Below are positions 36,098 to 45,084 of a stretch of DNA of 64,000 bases, one piece after another; position 1 is the first letter of the stretch, and every line of letters starts with the position of its first letter. Origin of the DNA: Pengzhenrongella sicca (GTDB lineage: Bacteria > Actinomycetota > Actinomycetes > Actinomycetales > Cellulomonadaceae); the NCBI RefSeq assembly GCF_017569225.1, contig NZ_CP071868.1, positions 3,906,001-3,970,000 of the forward strand. The letters are read 5' to 3'. The notes below the pieces were generated by a model, which did no database searches, had not been told where the DNA came from, and worked only from the letters and a program-made list of their open reading frames with translations. The position numbers and the translations under genes were made by a program.

Positions 36098-36238
36098 ATG
36101 TCCTCACAATGATCGACTGGTGCTGGTCGGAACGACACGCGGCGCGGTCGCCTTGTCCAGGCACGGGAAAATCCTCTTCCACTGTACCGGGTGCGGCAGT
36201 CCGCCCGCGACGGCGCCGACCGGGGCCGGTCGCGGCGC

Positions 36239-36445
36239 TCACGACGTGAGTCGGTCGCCCTCGATGTAGGCGGTGGACAGGTAGTGCTCGAGGGCGTCCT
36301 GCGGCACGCGGAACGACCGGCCCACGCGGACGGCGGGCATCTCGCCGGAGTGCACGAGGCGGTAGACAGTCATCCGTGAGACCCGCATGACCTCGGCGAC
36401 CTCAGCGACGGTCAGGAACCGGGCTCGCGGCTCTTCGCTCGACAT
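36239..36445 (-). CDS. BldC-like / excisionase-type helix-turn-helix protein
   Basis: This 68-residue MerR-like DNA-binding domain reads FLTVAEVAEVMRVSRMTVYRLVHSGEMPAVRVGRSFRVPQD across two strings of the fold: the HTH (about 10-30) and a wing (about 35-48). It has no other domain, like BldC and phage excisionases. The ATG at 36445 gives the usual length; an upstream in-frame ATG would add 14 unrelated residues. Its stable position next to bS22 argues for a conserved chromosomal regulator and not for a mobile element. Confidence 0.85.
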   Translation of the reverse strand: MSSEEPRARFLTVAEVAEVMRVSRMTVYRLVHSGEMPAVRVGRSFRVPQDALEHYLSTAYIEGDRLTS

Positions 36446-36556
36446 CCCACCGCTTCCTCGACCTTGCCGGGCACCAACAACGTGCACCCCGCGGACAGCG
36501 GGCGTGTTGGCCTCACCTTAGGGCCTCGCGGGTCCCACGTGGTAGGCGTCCGCGTG

Positions 36557-37738
36557 TCAGTCGTGCTGCGGGTCGAGCCCGAGGTGCGGGAACACGGCCT
36601 CGCGCGCGCCCCGGATCGCCCGGTCGACGTCGTCGGCGGGGTCGTAGCCGTCGCGCCAGTGGCCGAAGGCGAGGCTCGCGCCGTCGGTCATCAGCTCGGG
36701 CGGGGTGCGCCCCCAGCGCTCGGCGACGTCGGCGCTCCAGCTCGCAGGCAGCGGCGTCTCCGGGTCGAGCGGGATGTGGCCGGCGATGGCGATCAGGTGG
36801 CTCCAGGCGCGGGGCACCACCTCGACGACGGCGTACCCGCCGCCGCCGAGCGCGAGCCACCGCCCGCCCGCGACCTCGTGCGCGAGGCCGTGCAGCAGCT
36901 CGGCGACGCGCCGCTGGGCATCCACGCTGACCTTGAGGTTCGCGAGCGGGTCGAGGGCGTGGGCGTCGCAGCCGTGCTGGCTGACGATCATGTCGGGGGC
37001 GAAGCCCCGCACCACCGCGGGCACGACGGCGTCGATCGCCCGCAGCCAGCCCGCGTCGCCCGTCCCGGCGGGCAGCGCGACGTTGACCGCGGTTCCCTCC
37101 GCGCCGAGGCCCCCAATGTCCAGCCCGTGGCCCGTGCCGGGGAACAGCGTGCGCCCGCTCTCGTGCACCGACACGGTCAGCACCCGCGGGTCGTCCCAGA
37201 AGATGTGCTCGACGCCGTCGCCGTGGTGGGCGTCGACGTCGACGTACGCGACCCGCTCGGCGCCGTCCGCGAGCAGCCGCCGGATCGCGACCGCGGCGTC
37301 GTTGTAGACGCAGAAGCCCGACGCCGCGCCGGGCATCGCGTGGTGCATCCCGCCGGTGATGTTCACCGCGTGCACCGCCTCGCCCGACCAGACCGCGACG
37401 GCGCCGGCGAGGCTGCCCGCCACGATGCGGGCGGCCGCCTCGTGCATGCCCGGGAACACGGGGTCGTCCTCCGTCCCGAGGCCGAACGCCGGCTCGACGT
37501 CTTCCCCGGCGGAGGCCGCCATCACCGCGGCGACGTACGCGGCGTCGTGCACGGTCCGCAGCTCGGCGACGCTCGCGGGCTCGACGCCCACGACGCGCAC
37601 GCCCGGGGCGGTCAGGAGCCCGAGGGACCGCGCGAGATCCATCGTGAGCTCGAGGCGCAGCGGCGACATCGGGTGGCCGGCCCCGAAGTCGTAGTCCAGC
37701 AGCGCGGGTGTCCAGATGATGCGCACCGATTCCGCCAT
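36557..37738 (-). CDS. Acetoin utilization protein AcuC-like deacetylase
   Basis: This 393-residue class I histone-deacetylase-fold enzyme is predicted to remove acyl groups from lysines, for example on acetyl-CoA synthetase. The zinc/catalytic segments are GGMHHAMPGAASGFCVYNDAAV, VDVDAHHGDGVEHIFW, SVHESGRTLFPGTG and SQHGCDAHALDPLANL. The start is the ATG seven bases from a TACGGT hexamer. It is divergent from trkH. Genes for acetoin breakdown are not visible, so the target is open. Confidence 0.88.
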   Translation of the reverse strand: MAESVRIIWTPALLDYDFGAGHPMSPLRLELTMDLARSLGLLTAPGVRVVGVEPASVAELRTVHDAAYVAAVMAASAGEDVEPAFGLGTEDDPVFPGMHEAAARIVAGSLAGAVAVWSGEAVHAVNITGGMHHAMPGAASGFCVYNDAAVAIRRLLADGAERVAYVDVDAHHGDGVEHIFWDDPRVLTVSVHESGRTLFPGTGHGLDIGGLGAEGTAVNVALPAGTGDAGWLRAIDAVVPAVVRGFAPDMIVSQHGCDAHALDPLANLKVSVDAQRRVAELLHGLAHEVAGGRWLALGGGGYAVVEVVPRAWSHLIAIAGHIPLDPETPLPASWSADVAERWGRTPPELMTDGASLAFGHWRDGYDPADDVDRAIRGAREAVFPHLGLDPQHD

Positions 37739-37745
37739 GGCGCAC

Positions 37746-37751
37746 ACCGTA
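37746..37751 (-). promoter_or_regulatory. -10 hexamer of the acuC-like gene
   Basis: Minus-strand TACGGT is seven bases from the ATG, indicating a leaderless mRNA. Confidence 0.55.
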
Positions 37752-37760
37752 GCCCGCACC

Positions 37761-37782
37761 CGATCGGGCCCGGGCCCGATCG
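37761..37782. repeat. Perfect 22-base palindrome
   Basis: cgatcgggccc is followed directly by gggcccgatcg. It adjoins the tandem repeats between two divergent genes, 10 bases beyond the acuC-like -10 hexamer. Confidence 0.85.
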
Positions 37783-37783
37783 C

Positions 37784-37877
37784 TCGGGTCCGTGCGGGTC
37801 GTCGGGGTCCGTGCGGGTCGTCGGGGTCCGTGCGGGTCGTCGGGGTCCGTGCGAGCTCGTGGGGGTCCATGCGGGCT
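37784..37877. repeat. 19-base tandem repeats upstream of trkH
   Basis: The unit gtcggggtccgtgcgggtc occurs about four times. The two central copies (37801-37838) are perfect and the outer ones are partial or diverged. Confidence 0.85.
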
Positions 37878-37960
37878 CGGCGCGCGTGGCGCTGCGCGGC
37901 CCAGGCGACCGGGACGTGTCACAGTGGGTCGCGCACGTCGTCGGCCGGCCGGGAGGTTCC

Positions 37961-39337
37961 ATGGAGCAGCGGATCGCCCTGACCCGCTGGTCACCCCGCG
38001 AGCTCGTCGACCGCCTGGCCCGGCAGTCCCCGGCCCGCCTCGCCCTCGGCGTCTTCGCGGGCGTGATCGCGATCTTCACGGCGCTGCTGTCGCTGCCGAT
38101 CGCGACCGCGACGGGAACGCGCGCGCCGTTCGTCGACGCCCTGTTCACCGCGACGTCGGCCGTGTGCGTGACCGGCCTCGTGACGCAGCCGACCGGGACC
38201 TACTGGTCCACGTGGGGCCAGGTCGCGATCCTGGTGGCGATCAAGATCGGCGGCCTCGGCGTGATGACGCTCGCGTCGCTGCTCGGGCTCGCCGTCTCGC
38301 GGCGGATCGGGCTGACGCAGCGCCTGCTGGTCTCCTCCGAGACCAAGATGACCCGGCTGGGCGAGGTCGGCTCGCTGATCCGGATCGTCATCCTCACCTC
38401 GACGCTGTTCGAGGTCGCGATCGCCGTGATCCTCATCCCGCGCTTCCACCTGCTCGGCGAGAGCTGGTCGACGTCGGCCTGGCACGGGATCTTCTATGCG
38501 ATCTCAGCGTTCAACAACGCGGGCTTCGTCCCCACCGCGGAGGGCCTGGCCCCCTACGTCTCGGACTGGTGGATCCTGCTGCCGATCGTCATCGGCGTCT
38601 TCGTCGGCTCGCTCGGCTTCCCGGTGGTCCTCGACGTGCTCCGGCACGCGCGCCGGCCCCGGCGGTGGAACCTGCACTCGAAGCTCACCCTGACCATGAG
38701 CGCGGCCCTCGTGGTGGCGGGGACGGCGCTGGTCGCGGCGTTCGAGTGGAGCAACCCCCGCACGTTTGCGCCGCTCGACTGGCCCGCCACGATCCTCGCG
38801 TCGCTGTTCGCGGGCGTCATGCCGCGCTCGGGCGGCTTCTCGACCGTCGACGTCGCCGGGATGCACGAGGGCACCTGGCTGCTCAACGACGCCCTCATGT
38901 TCGTCGGCGGCGGCAGCGCCTCGACCGCGGGCGGCATCAAGGTCACGACGCTGGCGATCATGCTGCTCGCGATCCTCGCGGAGGCCCGGGGGGACCCGGA
39001 CGTCGAGGCGTTCGGCCGGCGCATCCCGCGCGAGGCGCTCCAGGTCGCGATCGCCGTCTCGCTCGTGAGCGCGACGATCGTCCTGGTCGCGAGCCTCGCG
39101 CTGCTCGCGATCACCGGCCTCGCGCTCGACGAGATCCTGTTCGAGGTAATCTCCGCCTTCGCGACGTGCGGGCTGTCGACGGGGATCACCGCAGAACTCC
39201 CCGACGAGGGAAAGTACGTGCTCGTGTTCCTCATGTTCATCGGCCGAACCGGCACGATGACCTTCGCGGCGGCGCTCGCCCTGCGCAACCGCCGCCGGGT
39301 GATCCGGCTACCAGAAGAGAGGCCGATCATTGGCTGA
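37961..39337 (+). CDS. trkH: Potassium uptake protein TrkH
   Basis: This 458-residue membrane channel subunit imports K+. Four pore repeats contain selectivity-filter glycines: TSAVCVTGLVT, SAFNNAGFV, MPRSGGFSTVD and FATCGLSTGIT. About ten further hydrophobic helices are visible. The ATG follows GGGAGGTTCC, a good ribosome site; the much longer open frame upstream is antisense to acuC. trkA overlaps its 3' end by eight bases. Confidence 0.94.
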   Translation: MEQRIALTRWSPRELVDRLARQSPARLALGVFAGVIAIFTALLSLPIATATGTRAPFVDALFTATSAVCVTGLVTQPTGTYWSTWGQVAILVAIKIGGLGVMTLASLLGLAVSRRIGLTQRLLVSSETKMTRLGEVGSLIRIVILTSTLFEVAIAVILIPRFHLLGESWSTSAWHGIFYAISAFNNAGFVPTAEGLAPYVSDWWILLPIVIGVFVGSLGFPVVLDVLRHARRPRRWNLHSKLTLTMSAALVVAGTALVAAFEWSNPRTFAPLDWPATILASLFAGVMPRSGGFSTVDVAGMHEGTWLLNDALMFVGGGSASTAGGIKVTTLAIMLLAILAEARGDPDVEAFGRRIPREALQVAIAVSLVSATIVLVASLALLAITGLALDEILFEVISAFATCGLSTGITAELPDEGKYVLVFLMFIGRTGTMTFAAALALRNRRRVIRLPEERPIIG

Positions 39338-40019
39338 GAACCTGCGGGCCGCCAAGCCCGCCAAGGCCTCGAAGAACGCCGGCGTGCTCGTCGTCGGCCT
39401 GGGGCGTTTCGGCTCGGCCCTGGCGAGCACCCTGGAGGCACTCGGCCAGGACGTGCTCGCGGTCGAGAAGTCCCCCCAGCTCATCGCCCAGTGGGCCGGC
39501 CGGCTCCCGCTCGTGGAGGCGGACGCGACGAACCCCGAGGCGCTCGAACAGCTCGGGGCGCGCGACTTCGCCGTCGCCGTGGTCGGCGTCGGGTCCTACC
39601 TCGAGGCGAGCGTGCTGATCACGGCGAACCTCGTCGACCTGGGCGCGCCGCAGATCTGGGCCAAGGCGATCTCGGCCGAGCACGCCCGCATCCTGCAGCG
39701 CATCGGCGCGCACCACGTCGTGCTGCCGGAGTCCGACGCCGGCACGCGCGTCGCGCACCTCGTCTCGGGCAAGATGCTCGACTACATCGAGGTGGAGGAC
39801 GGCTTCACGATCGTCAAGATGCGGCCTCCGCGCGAGATGCAGGGCTTCACGATCGGGCAGACCAAGGTGACCGAGCGCTACGGCGTCACGATCATCGGGG
39901 TGAAGAGCCCCGGCCTTGACTTCGTGTACGCCGCGCCCGACACCCGGATCTCCGCGAACGACCTGATCATCGTCTCGGGGCACGCCGAGCTGCTCGAGCG
40001 GTTCGCCGCCCGGCCCTGA
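39330..40019 (+). CDS. trkA: Trk system regulatory subunit TrkA
   Basis: This 229-residue cytoplasmic gating subunit of the K+ channel has an N-terminal RCK domain with NAD/ATP-binding GVLVVGLGRFGSALAS (about 18-33), then EKSP and the ADATNPEALEQLG loop. A C-terminal RCK_C domain starts near residue 150 (EMQGFTIGQTKV...GVKSPG). It starts at TTG inside the trkH end. Unlike enterobacterial TrkA it has one RCK_N/RCK_C pair, as in KtrA-type proteins. Confidence 0.93.
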   Translation: MAENLRAAKPAKASKNAGVLVVGLGRFGSALASTLEALGQDVLAVEKSPQLIAQWAGRLPLVEADATNPEALEQLGARDFAVAVVGVGSYLEASVLITANLVDLGAPQIWAKAISAEHARILQRIGAHHVVLPESDAGTRVAHLVSGKMLDYIEVEDGFTIVKMRPPREMQGFTIGQTKVTERYGVTIIGVKSPGLDFVYAAPDTRISANDLIIVSGHAELLERFAARP

Positions 40020-40070
40020 CGGCAGGACGGAAGACGCCGGCGCGCGCGCACGATCAGCGCTGGCGCATGA

Positions 40071-41135
40071 TCAGCGCCGCCGGACGATCAGGACTCGTTG
40101 CAGCACCACGAACGCGAGTAGCAGGCCGCCGATCACGATCCGGGTCCACCACGAGCTCAGGGTGCCCTCGAACGTGATGATCGTCTGGATCAGGCCGAGC
40201 ACGAGGACCCCGAGCACCGAGCCGAGCACGAAGCCGCTGCCGCCGGTCAGGAGCGTGCCGCCGATCACGACGGCCGCAATCGCGTCGAGCTCCATGCCGA
40301 CGCCCGTGAGGGAGTACCCGGACCGCGAGTACACCGCGAACAGGAACCCGCCGATGCCGGCGCACGTCCCGCTGATGATGTAGACACCCACCTTGGTGCG
40401 CGCGACCGGCAGGCCCATCAGGACGGCGGAGCTCTCGCCGCCGCCGATCGCGTAGACGGTGCGCCCGAACTGGGTGTGGTGCAGCACGTAGAACGCGATC
40501 GCGACGACGACCAGGGCGATGATGACGCTCGGCGTGATGACCCAGGACTCGCCGATGGGGTAGCGCGTGCTCGAGAGCCACACGATGGTCGGGTCCGAGA
40601 TCGGGATGGACGACAGGCTGATGACGTAGGAGAGCCCGCGCGCCAGGAACATCGCCGCGAGCGTCGCGATGAACGGTTGGATCTCGAACACGTGCACCAT
40701 CACGCCGACGACGAGCCCGAGCAGCGACCCGACCGCGATCACGAGCGGGATCACCACGTACGCGGGCCAGCCGCTCTGAAACAGCGACGCCGCCATGATC
40801 CCCGAGAGCGCGACGACGGCGCCGACCGACAGGTCGATGCCGCCCGTGAGGATCACGAACGTCATCCCGACGGCGAGCACGATGAGGAACGAGTTGCCGA
40901 TGAAGACGTTGGACACGACCCGGCCCGAGAGGAAGTTCTCGTACCGGCTGCCCCCGATCGCGAGGATCAGGGCGATCACGACCAGCGTCCCGAACACCGG
41001 CGTGTAGCGCGGGTCGAGCCGCGACCGCCGCGGCCTGCTGGCCCCGGGCCCGTCGCCGCCGCGTCCGCCGGAGAGCCGGCCGACGAGCGAGTGCACGGTG
41101 CGCCGCGGCTTCGCGGTGACCTCGTCCGTGACCAT
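40071..41135 (-). CDS. Furanose ABC transporter permease (YjfF-like)
   Basis: This 354-residue BPD_transp_2-family permease has a ~45-residue basic lead and eight to ten hydrophobic helices. It includes VGMTFVILTGGIDLSVGAVVAL and AVVIGGTLLTGGSGFVLGSVLG, shared with RbsC and YjfF. The start is the ATG sharing one base with the upstream permease stop. It is the last gene of a binding protein-ATPase-permease-permease operon laid out like E. coli ytfQRT-yjfF, which imports galactofuranose. Confidence 0.9.
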   Translation of the reverse strand: MVTDEVTAKPRRTVHSLVGRLSGGRGGDGPGASRPRRSRLDPRYTPVFGTLVVIALILAIGGSRYENFLSGRVVSNVFIGNSFLIVLAVGMTFVILTGGIDLSVGAVVALSGIMAASLFQSGWPAYVVIPLVIAVGSLLGLVVGVMVHVFEIQPFIATLAAMFLARGLSYVISLSSIPISDPTIVWLSSTRYPIGESWVITPSVIIALVVVAIAFYVLHHTQFGRTVYAIGGGESSAVLMGLPVARTKVGVYIISGTCAGIGGFLFAVYSRSGYSLTGVGMELDAIAAVVIGGTLLTGGSGFVLGSVLGVLVLGLIQTIITFEGTLSSWWTRIVIGGLLLAFVVLQRVLIVRRR

Positions 41136-42160
41136 CAGGCCGCCACCTCCGCCGTCGCGCGCGCGGCCGGTGGGCGGCGCACTGTGAGCTTGGCGCGCAC
41201 GATTGGCGCCTGGAGCAGGCACACCGCGATGACCACGAGCGCCTTGAACAGGGGGGTGATCGAGGGCGAGATGCCGAGGATCGTCACCGTGAGGCTCAGG
41301 GTCTGGATGATGAAGACCCCGATGAGCGTCCCGCCGAGCGAGAACTTCCCGCCGGCGAGGGACGTGCCCCCGATGACCACCGCGAGGATCGCGTCCAGCT
41401 CGATGAACAGGCCCACGTTGTTCGCGTCGGCGGCCATCACGTTCGAGCTCATCATCAGCCCGGCGATGCCCGCGAACAGCCCGGTCAGGGCATAGACCGT
41501 CCAGACGATGCTCCGCGAACGCACCCCGGCGAGCCGGCTGGCGCCCGGGTTGATCCCGACCGACTCGATGAGCATGCCGAGCGCGGTGCGCCGGGTCAGC
41601 ACGGCGACGAGCGCGAACAGTGTGCCCGCGATCAGGATCGAGACGGGCAGCCCCAACCAGAACCCGGAGCCGATGGTCTTGTACGGCGGGCTGTTGATCG
41701 TGGTGATCTCGCCGCCCGTGATGAGCATCGCGATCCCGCGGCCCGCGGTCATGAGCACGAGGGTCGCGATGATCGGCTGGATGCCCACGACCGAGACGAG
41801 GAACCCGTTCCAGGTGCCGAGCACGAGCGACAGGGCCAGCGCGATGGCGATGGCGATGAGGACGGTCGAGACCGCGCCCGGCTGGGATGACGACGCGATG
41901 AAGCTCAGGGCGACCGCCCCGGAGATCGCGACGACGGCGCCCACCGAGAGGTCGATCCCCCGCGTCGCGATGACGAGCGTCATGCCCAGCGCGACGAGGA
42001 TCAGGGGCGAGCTGTTGCGCAGGATGTCGATGAGCGCGCCGAACAGGTGCCCGTCCTGGACCCGGATGGTGAGGAAGGTCGGCGTGCTCAGGGTGTTCGC
42101 GACGATGAGGGCGAGCAGGGCGACCACGGGCCAGAACAACCGGTGCCTCACGATGGCCAT
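41135..42160 (-). CDS. Furanose ABC transporter permease (YtfT-like)
   Basis: This 341-residue companion permease has the family signatures LVALGMTLVIATRGIDLSVGAVVA and LAVVIGGTSLAGGKFSLGGTLIG. TGATG junctions link it to both the ATPase gene upstream and the second permease downstream. Two permeases plus one double ATPase is the YtfRT-YjfF layout. Confidence 0.9.
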   Translation of the reverse strand: MAIVRHRLFWPVVALLALIVANTLSTPTFLTIRVQDGHLFGALIDILRNSSPLILVALGMTLVIATRGIDLSVGAVVAISGAVALSFIASSSQPGAVSTVLIAIAIALALSLVLGTWNGFLVSVVGIQPIIATLVLMTAGRGIAMLITGGEITTINSPPYKTIGSGFWLGLPVSILIAGTLFALVAVLTRRTALGMLIESVGINPGASRLAGVRSRSIVWTVYALTGLFAGIAGLMMSSNVMAADANNVGLFIELDAILAVVIGGTSLAGGKFSLGGTLIGVFIIQTLSLTVTILGISPSITPLFKALVVIAVCLLQAPIVRAKLTVRRPPAARATAEVAA

Positions 42161-43686
42161 CAGGACTGCCCTCCGCTGGCGATGAGCTCGACGACGTCAC
42201 GGACGGTGACGTCGTCGCCGTTGGTGACCTCGGCGACCTTCGTCCGGTCCCGGAGCACCGCGATTCGGTGGCTCAGGCGGAGCACCTCCTCGAGCTCGGC
42301 CGAGATGAACACGACCGCCATCCCGTCGGCCGCGAGCTGCGCGACCAGCCGCTGGATCTCCGCCTTGGCGCCGACGTCGATGCCGCGGGTCGGCTCGTCG
42401 AGGATGAGCAGCCGCGGCGCCGTCGCGAGCCACCGCGCGAGGAGGACCTTCTGCTGGTTCCCCCCCGAGAGGTTGCGCAGGAGCGCCTCGGGGTTGGCCG
42501 GCCGGATACCGAGCGCCGCGATGTACTTCGTCACGAGCTCGTCCTGCTGGCGCTTCGGGAGCCGGCGGGCCCAGCCGCGGGCGGCCTGGACGCCGAGCAC
42601 GATGTTCTCGCGGACGGTCAGGTCGGCGACGATGCCCTCGGCCTTGCGGTCCTCGGACGAGAACGCGATCTTCTGCCCGACCGCGGCCCGCGGTGTCCGC
42701 AGCCGGGTGGGCGAGCCGTCGATCGTGAGCAGGCCGGCGTCGGCGTGATCGGCACCGAAGAGCAGGCGGGCGAGCTCGGTGCGGCCGGAGCCAAGCAGCC
42801 CCGCGAGACCCACGACCTCGCCCGCGTAGACGTCGAGGTCGAAGGGCTCGATCGAACCGCGCCGCCCGAGACCGATGGCCTGCAGGTACGGCCGGGTGTC
42901 CGCGTGCTCGGAGATCTGGCGCTTGGGGGCTTCCTCGAGCTTCTCGAGGTCCTCGAGCGAGGCGCCGATCATCGCGGAGACGAGCTCGAGGCGCCGGATC
43001 TCGCTGGTCCGGTGCTCGCCGACGAGCTTTCCGTTCCGCAGGATCGTCATCCGGTCGGAGATCTCGAACACCTGCTCGAGGAAGTGGGAGACGAACAGGA
43101 TCGCGACGCCGTCGTCGCGCAGGGACCGGATGACCCCGAAGAGCTGCTGGACCTCGCCGGCGTCCAGGCTCGACGTCGGCTCGTCGAGGACGAGCACCTT
43201 CGCGTCGACGACCATCGCCCGGCAGATCGCCACGAGCTGCTGGATCGCGATCGAGTGCGACGACAGCAGCGACCTGGGGTCGATGTCGAGCCCGAGGCGG
43301 GCGAGGTACCCCGCCGCCTCGCGCCGCAGCGACCGCCACGCGATGCCGCCCGCCCAGCGCGGCTCCCGCCCGAGCATGATGTTCTCGGCGACGGACAGGT
43401 TGTCGCAGAGGTTGACCTCTTGGTAGACCGTGCTGATCCCCGCGGCCTGGGCCTGGGCCGGCCCGCTGAACTCCCGCGGCTCGCCCCCGACCCGGATCGT
43501 GCCGGAGTCGATGCGGTAGACGCCCGTCAGGGCCTTGATCAGGGTGGACTTCCCGGCGCCGTTCTCGCCCATCAGGGCGTGCACCTCACCCGGATACAGG
43601 CTGAAGTCGACCTCGGAGAGCGCCTTGACGCCCGGGAACTCGATCGAGATGCCCGACATCTCGACCACGGGGCTTGAGCCTGTCAT
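42160..43686 (-). CDS. Sugar ABC transporter ATP-binding protein (YtfR/RbsA-like)
   Basis: This 508-residue tandem ATPase has a first half with Walker [11 protein letters not shown], an unusual signature region SSHSIAIQQLVAI, and Walker B VLVLDEPTS. The second half has a degenerate Walker A (LLGSGRTEL), the standard LSGGNQQKV signature and [14 protein letters not shown]. This asymmetry is normal in the RbsA group. ATG 43686 gives the expected length. A hairpin separates it from the binding-protein gene. Confidence 0.93.
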   Translation of the reverse strand: MTGSSPVVEMSGISIEFPGVKALSEVDFSLYPGEVHALMGENGAGKSTLIKALTGVYRIDSGTIRVGGEPREFSGPAQAQAAGISTVYQEVNLCDNLSVAENIMLGREPRWAGGIAWRSLRREAAGYLARLGLDIDPRSLLSSHSIAIQQLVAICRAMVVDAKVLVLDEPTSSLDAGEVQQLFGVIRSLRDDGVAILFVSHFLEQVFEISDRMTILRNGKLVGEHRTSEIRRLELVSAMIGASLEDLEKLEEAPKRQISEHADTRPYLQAIGLGRRGSIEPFDLDVYAGEVVGLAGLLGSGRTELARLLFGADHADAGLLTIDGSPTRLRTPRAAVGQKIAFSSEDRKAEGIVADLTVRENIVLGVQAARGWARRLPKRQQDELVTKYIAALGIRPANPEALLRNLSGGNQQKVLLARWLATAPRLLILDEPTRGIDVGAKAEIQRLVAQLAADGMAVVFISAELEEVLRLSHRIAVLRDRTKVAEVTNGDDVTVRDVVELIASGGQS

Positions 43687-43724
43687 CGGTGACCTTCCTC
43701 GCGGGACGTGCGGGGCGTGCCGCT

Positions 43725-43767
43725 GCTCGCCGTGCACCCCGCGGCGGAGCGGGTGTGCACGGCGAGC
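43725..43767 (-). terminator. Intercistronic hairpin after the furanose-binding-protein gene
   Basis: gctcgccgtgcac (43725-43737) pairs perfectly with gtgcacggcgagc (43755-43767). It lies inside the operon, between the binding-protein and ATPase genes. Confidence 0.65.
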
Positions 43768-43827
43768 ATCAGGCGGTACGCGTCAAGCGTCGAGCAGCGT
43801 GCGGCGAGCAGCTCAGGATCGAGCGGC

Positions 43828-44820
43828 TCAGTACTCGCGGTCGGGGAGCGCGACGGTCGCCGCTGCCTGGTCGAACGCCTCGTCCTTGACGACGATCCGC
43901 TTCTCGACCGGCTCGCCGGCGACGACGGCCTTGATGATGTCGGCGAGGTCCGGACCGAGCAGCGGGTTGCACTCGACGATGTAGTTGATCTTGCCGTCGA
44001 CGAGCGCCTGCATCCCGTCCTTGACGGCGTCGATCGTCACGATCTTGATGTCGACCCCGGGGACCATCCCGGCGGCCTCGATGGCTTCGATGGCGCCGAG
44101 CCCCATGTCGTCGTTGTGGGCGTACACGACATCGATGTCGCTGTGCGCCTGGAGGAAGCCCTCCATGACCTGCTTGCCCTCGGTCCGCGTGAAGTTGCCG
44201 GTCTGGGAGGCGATGATCTCGACGTTGGGGTTGTCCGCCGTCGCGGTCTCGAACCCGGTCTTGCGGTCGATCGCCGGCGCCGAGCCGGTCGTGCCCTGCA
44301 GCTCGACGACCTTGATCGGCTCGGTCGCCAGGTTCTCAGACACCCACTCGCCCATCATCTCGCCCTCGAGCACGAAGTCCGAGCCGATGAAGGACTCGTA
44401 CAGCGTCTCGTCGGTCGAGTCCACCGCCCGGTCGGTCAGCACCACGGGGATGCCCGCATCCCTGGCTTCCTCCAGGACGCCGTCCCAGCCGGACTGGACC
44501 ACGGGCGAGAACGCGATCACGTCGACGCCCTGGGCGATGTAGGAGCGGATCGCCTGGATCTGGTTCTCCTGCTTCTGCTGCGCGTCGGAGAACTTGAGCT
44601 CGAAGCCGTTCTCCGCCGTCAGCGTGTCCTGGATCGACTTGGTGTTCGCGGCGCGCCACCCGCTCTCGGAGCCAACCTGCGAGAAGCCGACCACGATCGT
44701 GTCGGTCTCCGCTCCCCCGCCTGGCGCCGCGGTTCCGTCGTCGTCGTCGGTCGACCCGCCGCTGCATGCGGCGAGCGTGAGCACCGCTACCGTCGCGGCC
44801 GCGGCCGCTAGTCGTCTCAT
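43828..44820 (-). CDS. Furanose ABC transporter substrate-binding lipoprotein (YtfQ-like)
   Basis: This 330-residue periplasmic-binding-protein type 1 lipoprotein has the lipobox LTLAAC and a Gly/Asp-rich linker. The mature domain begins TIVVGFSQVGSESGWRAANT and contains IRSYIAQGVDVIAFSPVV, VVLTDRAVDS and YAHNDDMGLGAIEAIEAAG. These match YtfQ, which binds galactofuranose. In this pentose context arabinofuranose is a plausible ligand, by inference only. GAGGAGGA precedes tandem GTG-ATG starts; the ATG is chosen for spacing. An operator-like site lies about 105 bases upstream. Confidence 0.9.
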   Translation of the reverse strand: MRRLAAAAATVAVLTLAACSGGSTDDDDGTAAPGGGAETDTIVVGFSQVGSESGWRAANTKSIQDTLTAENGFELKFSDAQQKQENQIQAIRSYIAQGVDVIAFSPVVQSGWDGVLEEARDAGIPVVLTDRAVDSTDETLYESFIGSDFVLEGEMMGEWVSENLATEPIKVVELQGTTGSAPAIDRKTGFETATADNPNVEIIASQTGNFTRTEGKQVMEGFLQAHSDIDVVYAHNDDMGLGAIEAIEAAGMVPGVDIKIVTIDAVKDGMQALVDGKINYIVECNPLLGPDLADIIKAVVAGEPVEKRIVVKDEAFDQAAATVALPDREY

Positions 44821-44922
44821 CACTGAGTCCTCCTCGTCGCATGTCCTCGCGGCAGAGCCGACTCGCAGCTAACGCGAAGTCGCATCCGTCGCGGGGTGGG
44901 TCTCCATTGGCCCACTCGCACA

Positions 44923-44937
44923 AGTTAGCGTTCACAT
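44923..44937. promoter_or_regulatory. LacI-type operator upstream of the furanose importer
   Basis: agttagcgttcacat has the core GTTAGCG-TTCACA, which recurs with one change at 52664-52678 between araD and araB. Confidence 0.65.
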
Positions 44938-44993
44938 CCCAGGTGCGGCTTTTGTTCCGGGTCACATCTTCATAACGCCTGGCGCCCAACGAC

Positions 44994-45036
44994 GGCCGGG
45001 GGCTGACATCCGGACTGCGGATGTCAGCCCCCGGCC
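44994..45036 (-). terminator. Terminator of the MmsAB-type operon
   Basis: ggccgggggctgacatccg pairs with cggatgtcagcccccggcc, a perfect 19-bp stem with a five-base loop, about 50 bases past the permease stop. Confidence 0.85.
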
Positions 45037-45084
45037 TGCCCTGATTCGCTCAGGGCCGGTGGTGCCGTGCGGTGCGAGTCGTGC

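Noticed and set aside
36239-36445. Excisionase-like protein as a sign of a prophage or integrative element
   Set aside because: There is no integrase, attachment-site repeat or phage gene around it, and the bS22 neighbour is a conserved chromosomal gene.
36464-39337. 957-residue version of TrkH starting far upstream
   Set aside because: The extra ~500 residues are antisense to the acuC-like gene. The ATG at 37961 has GGGAGG and begins the conserved protein.
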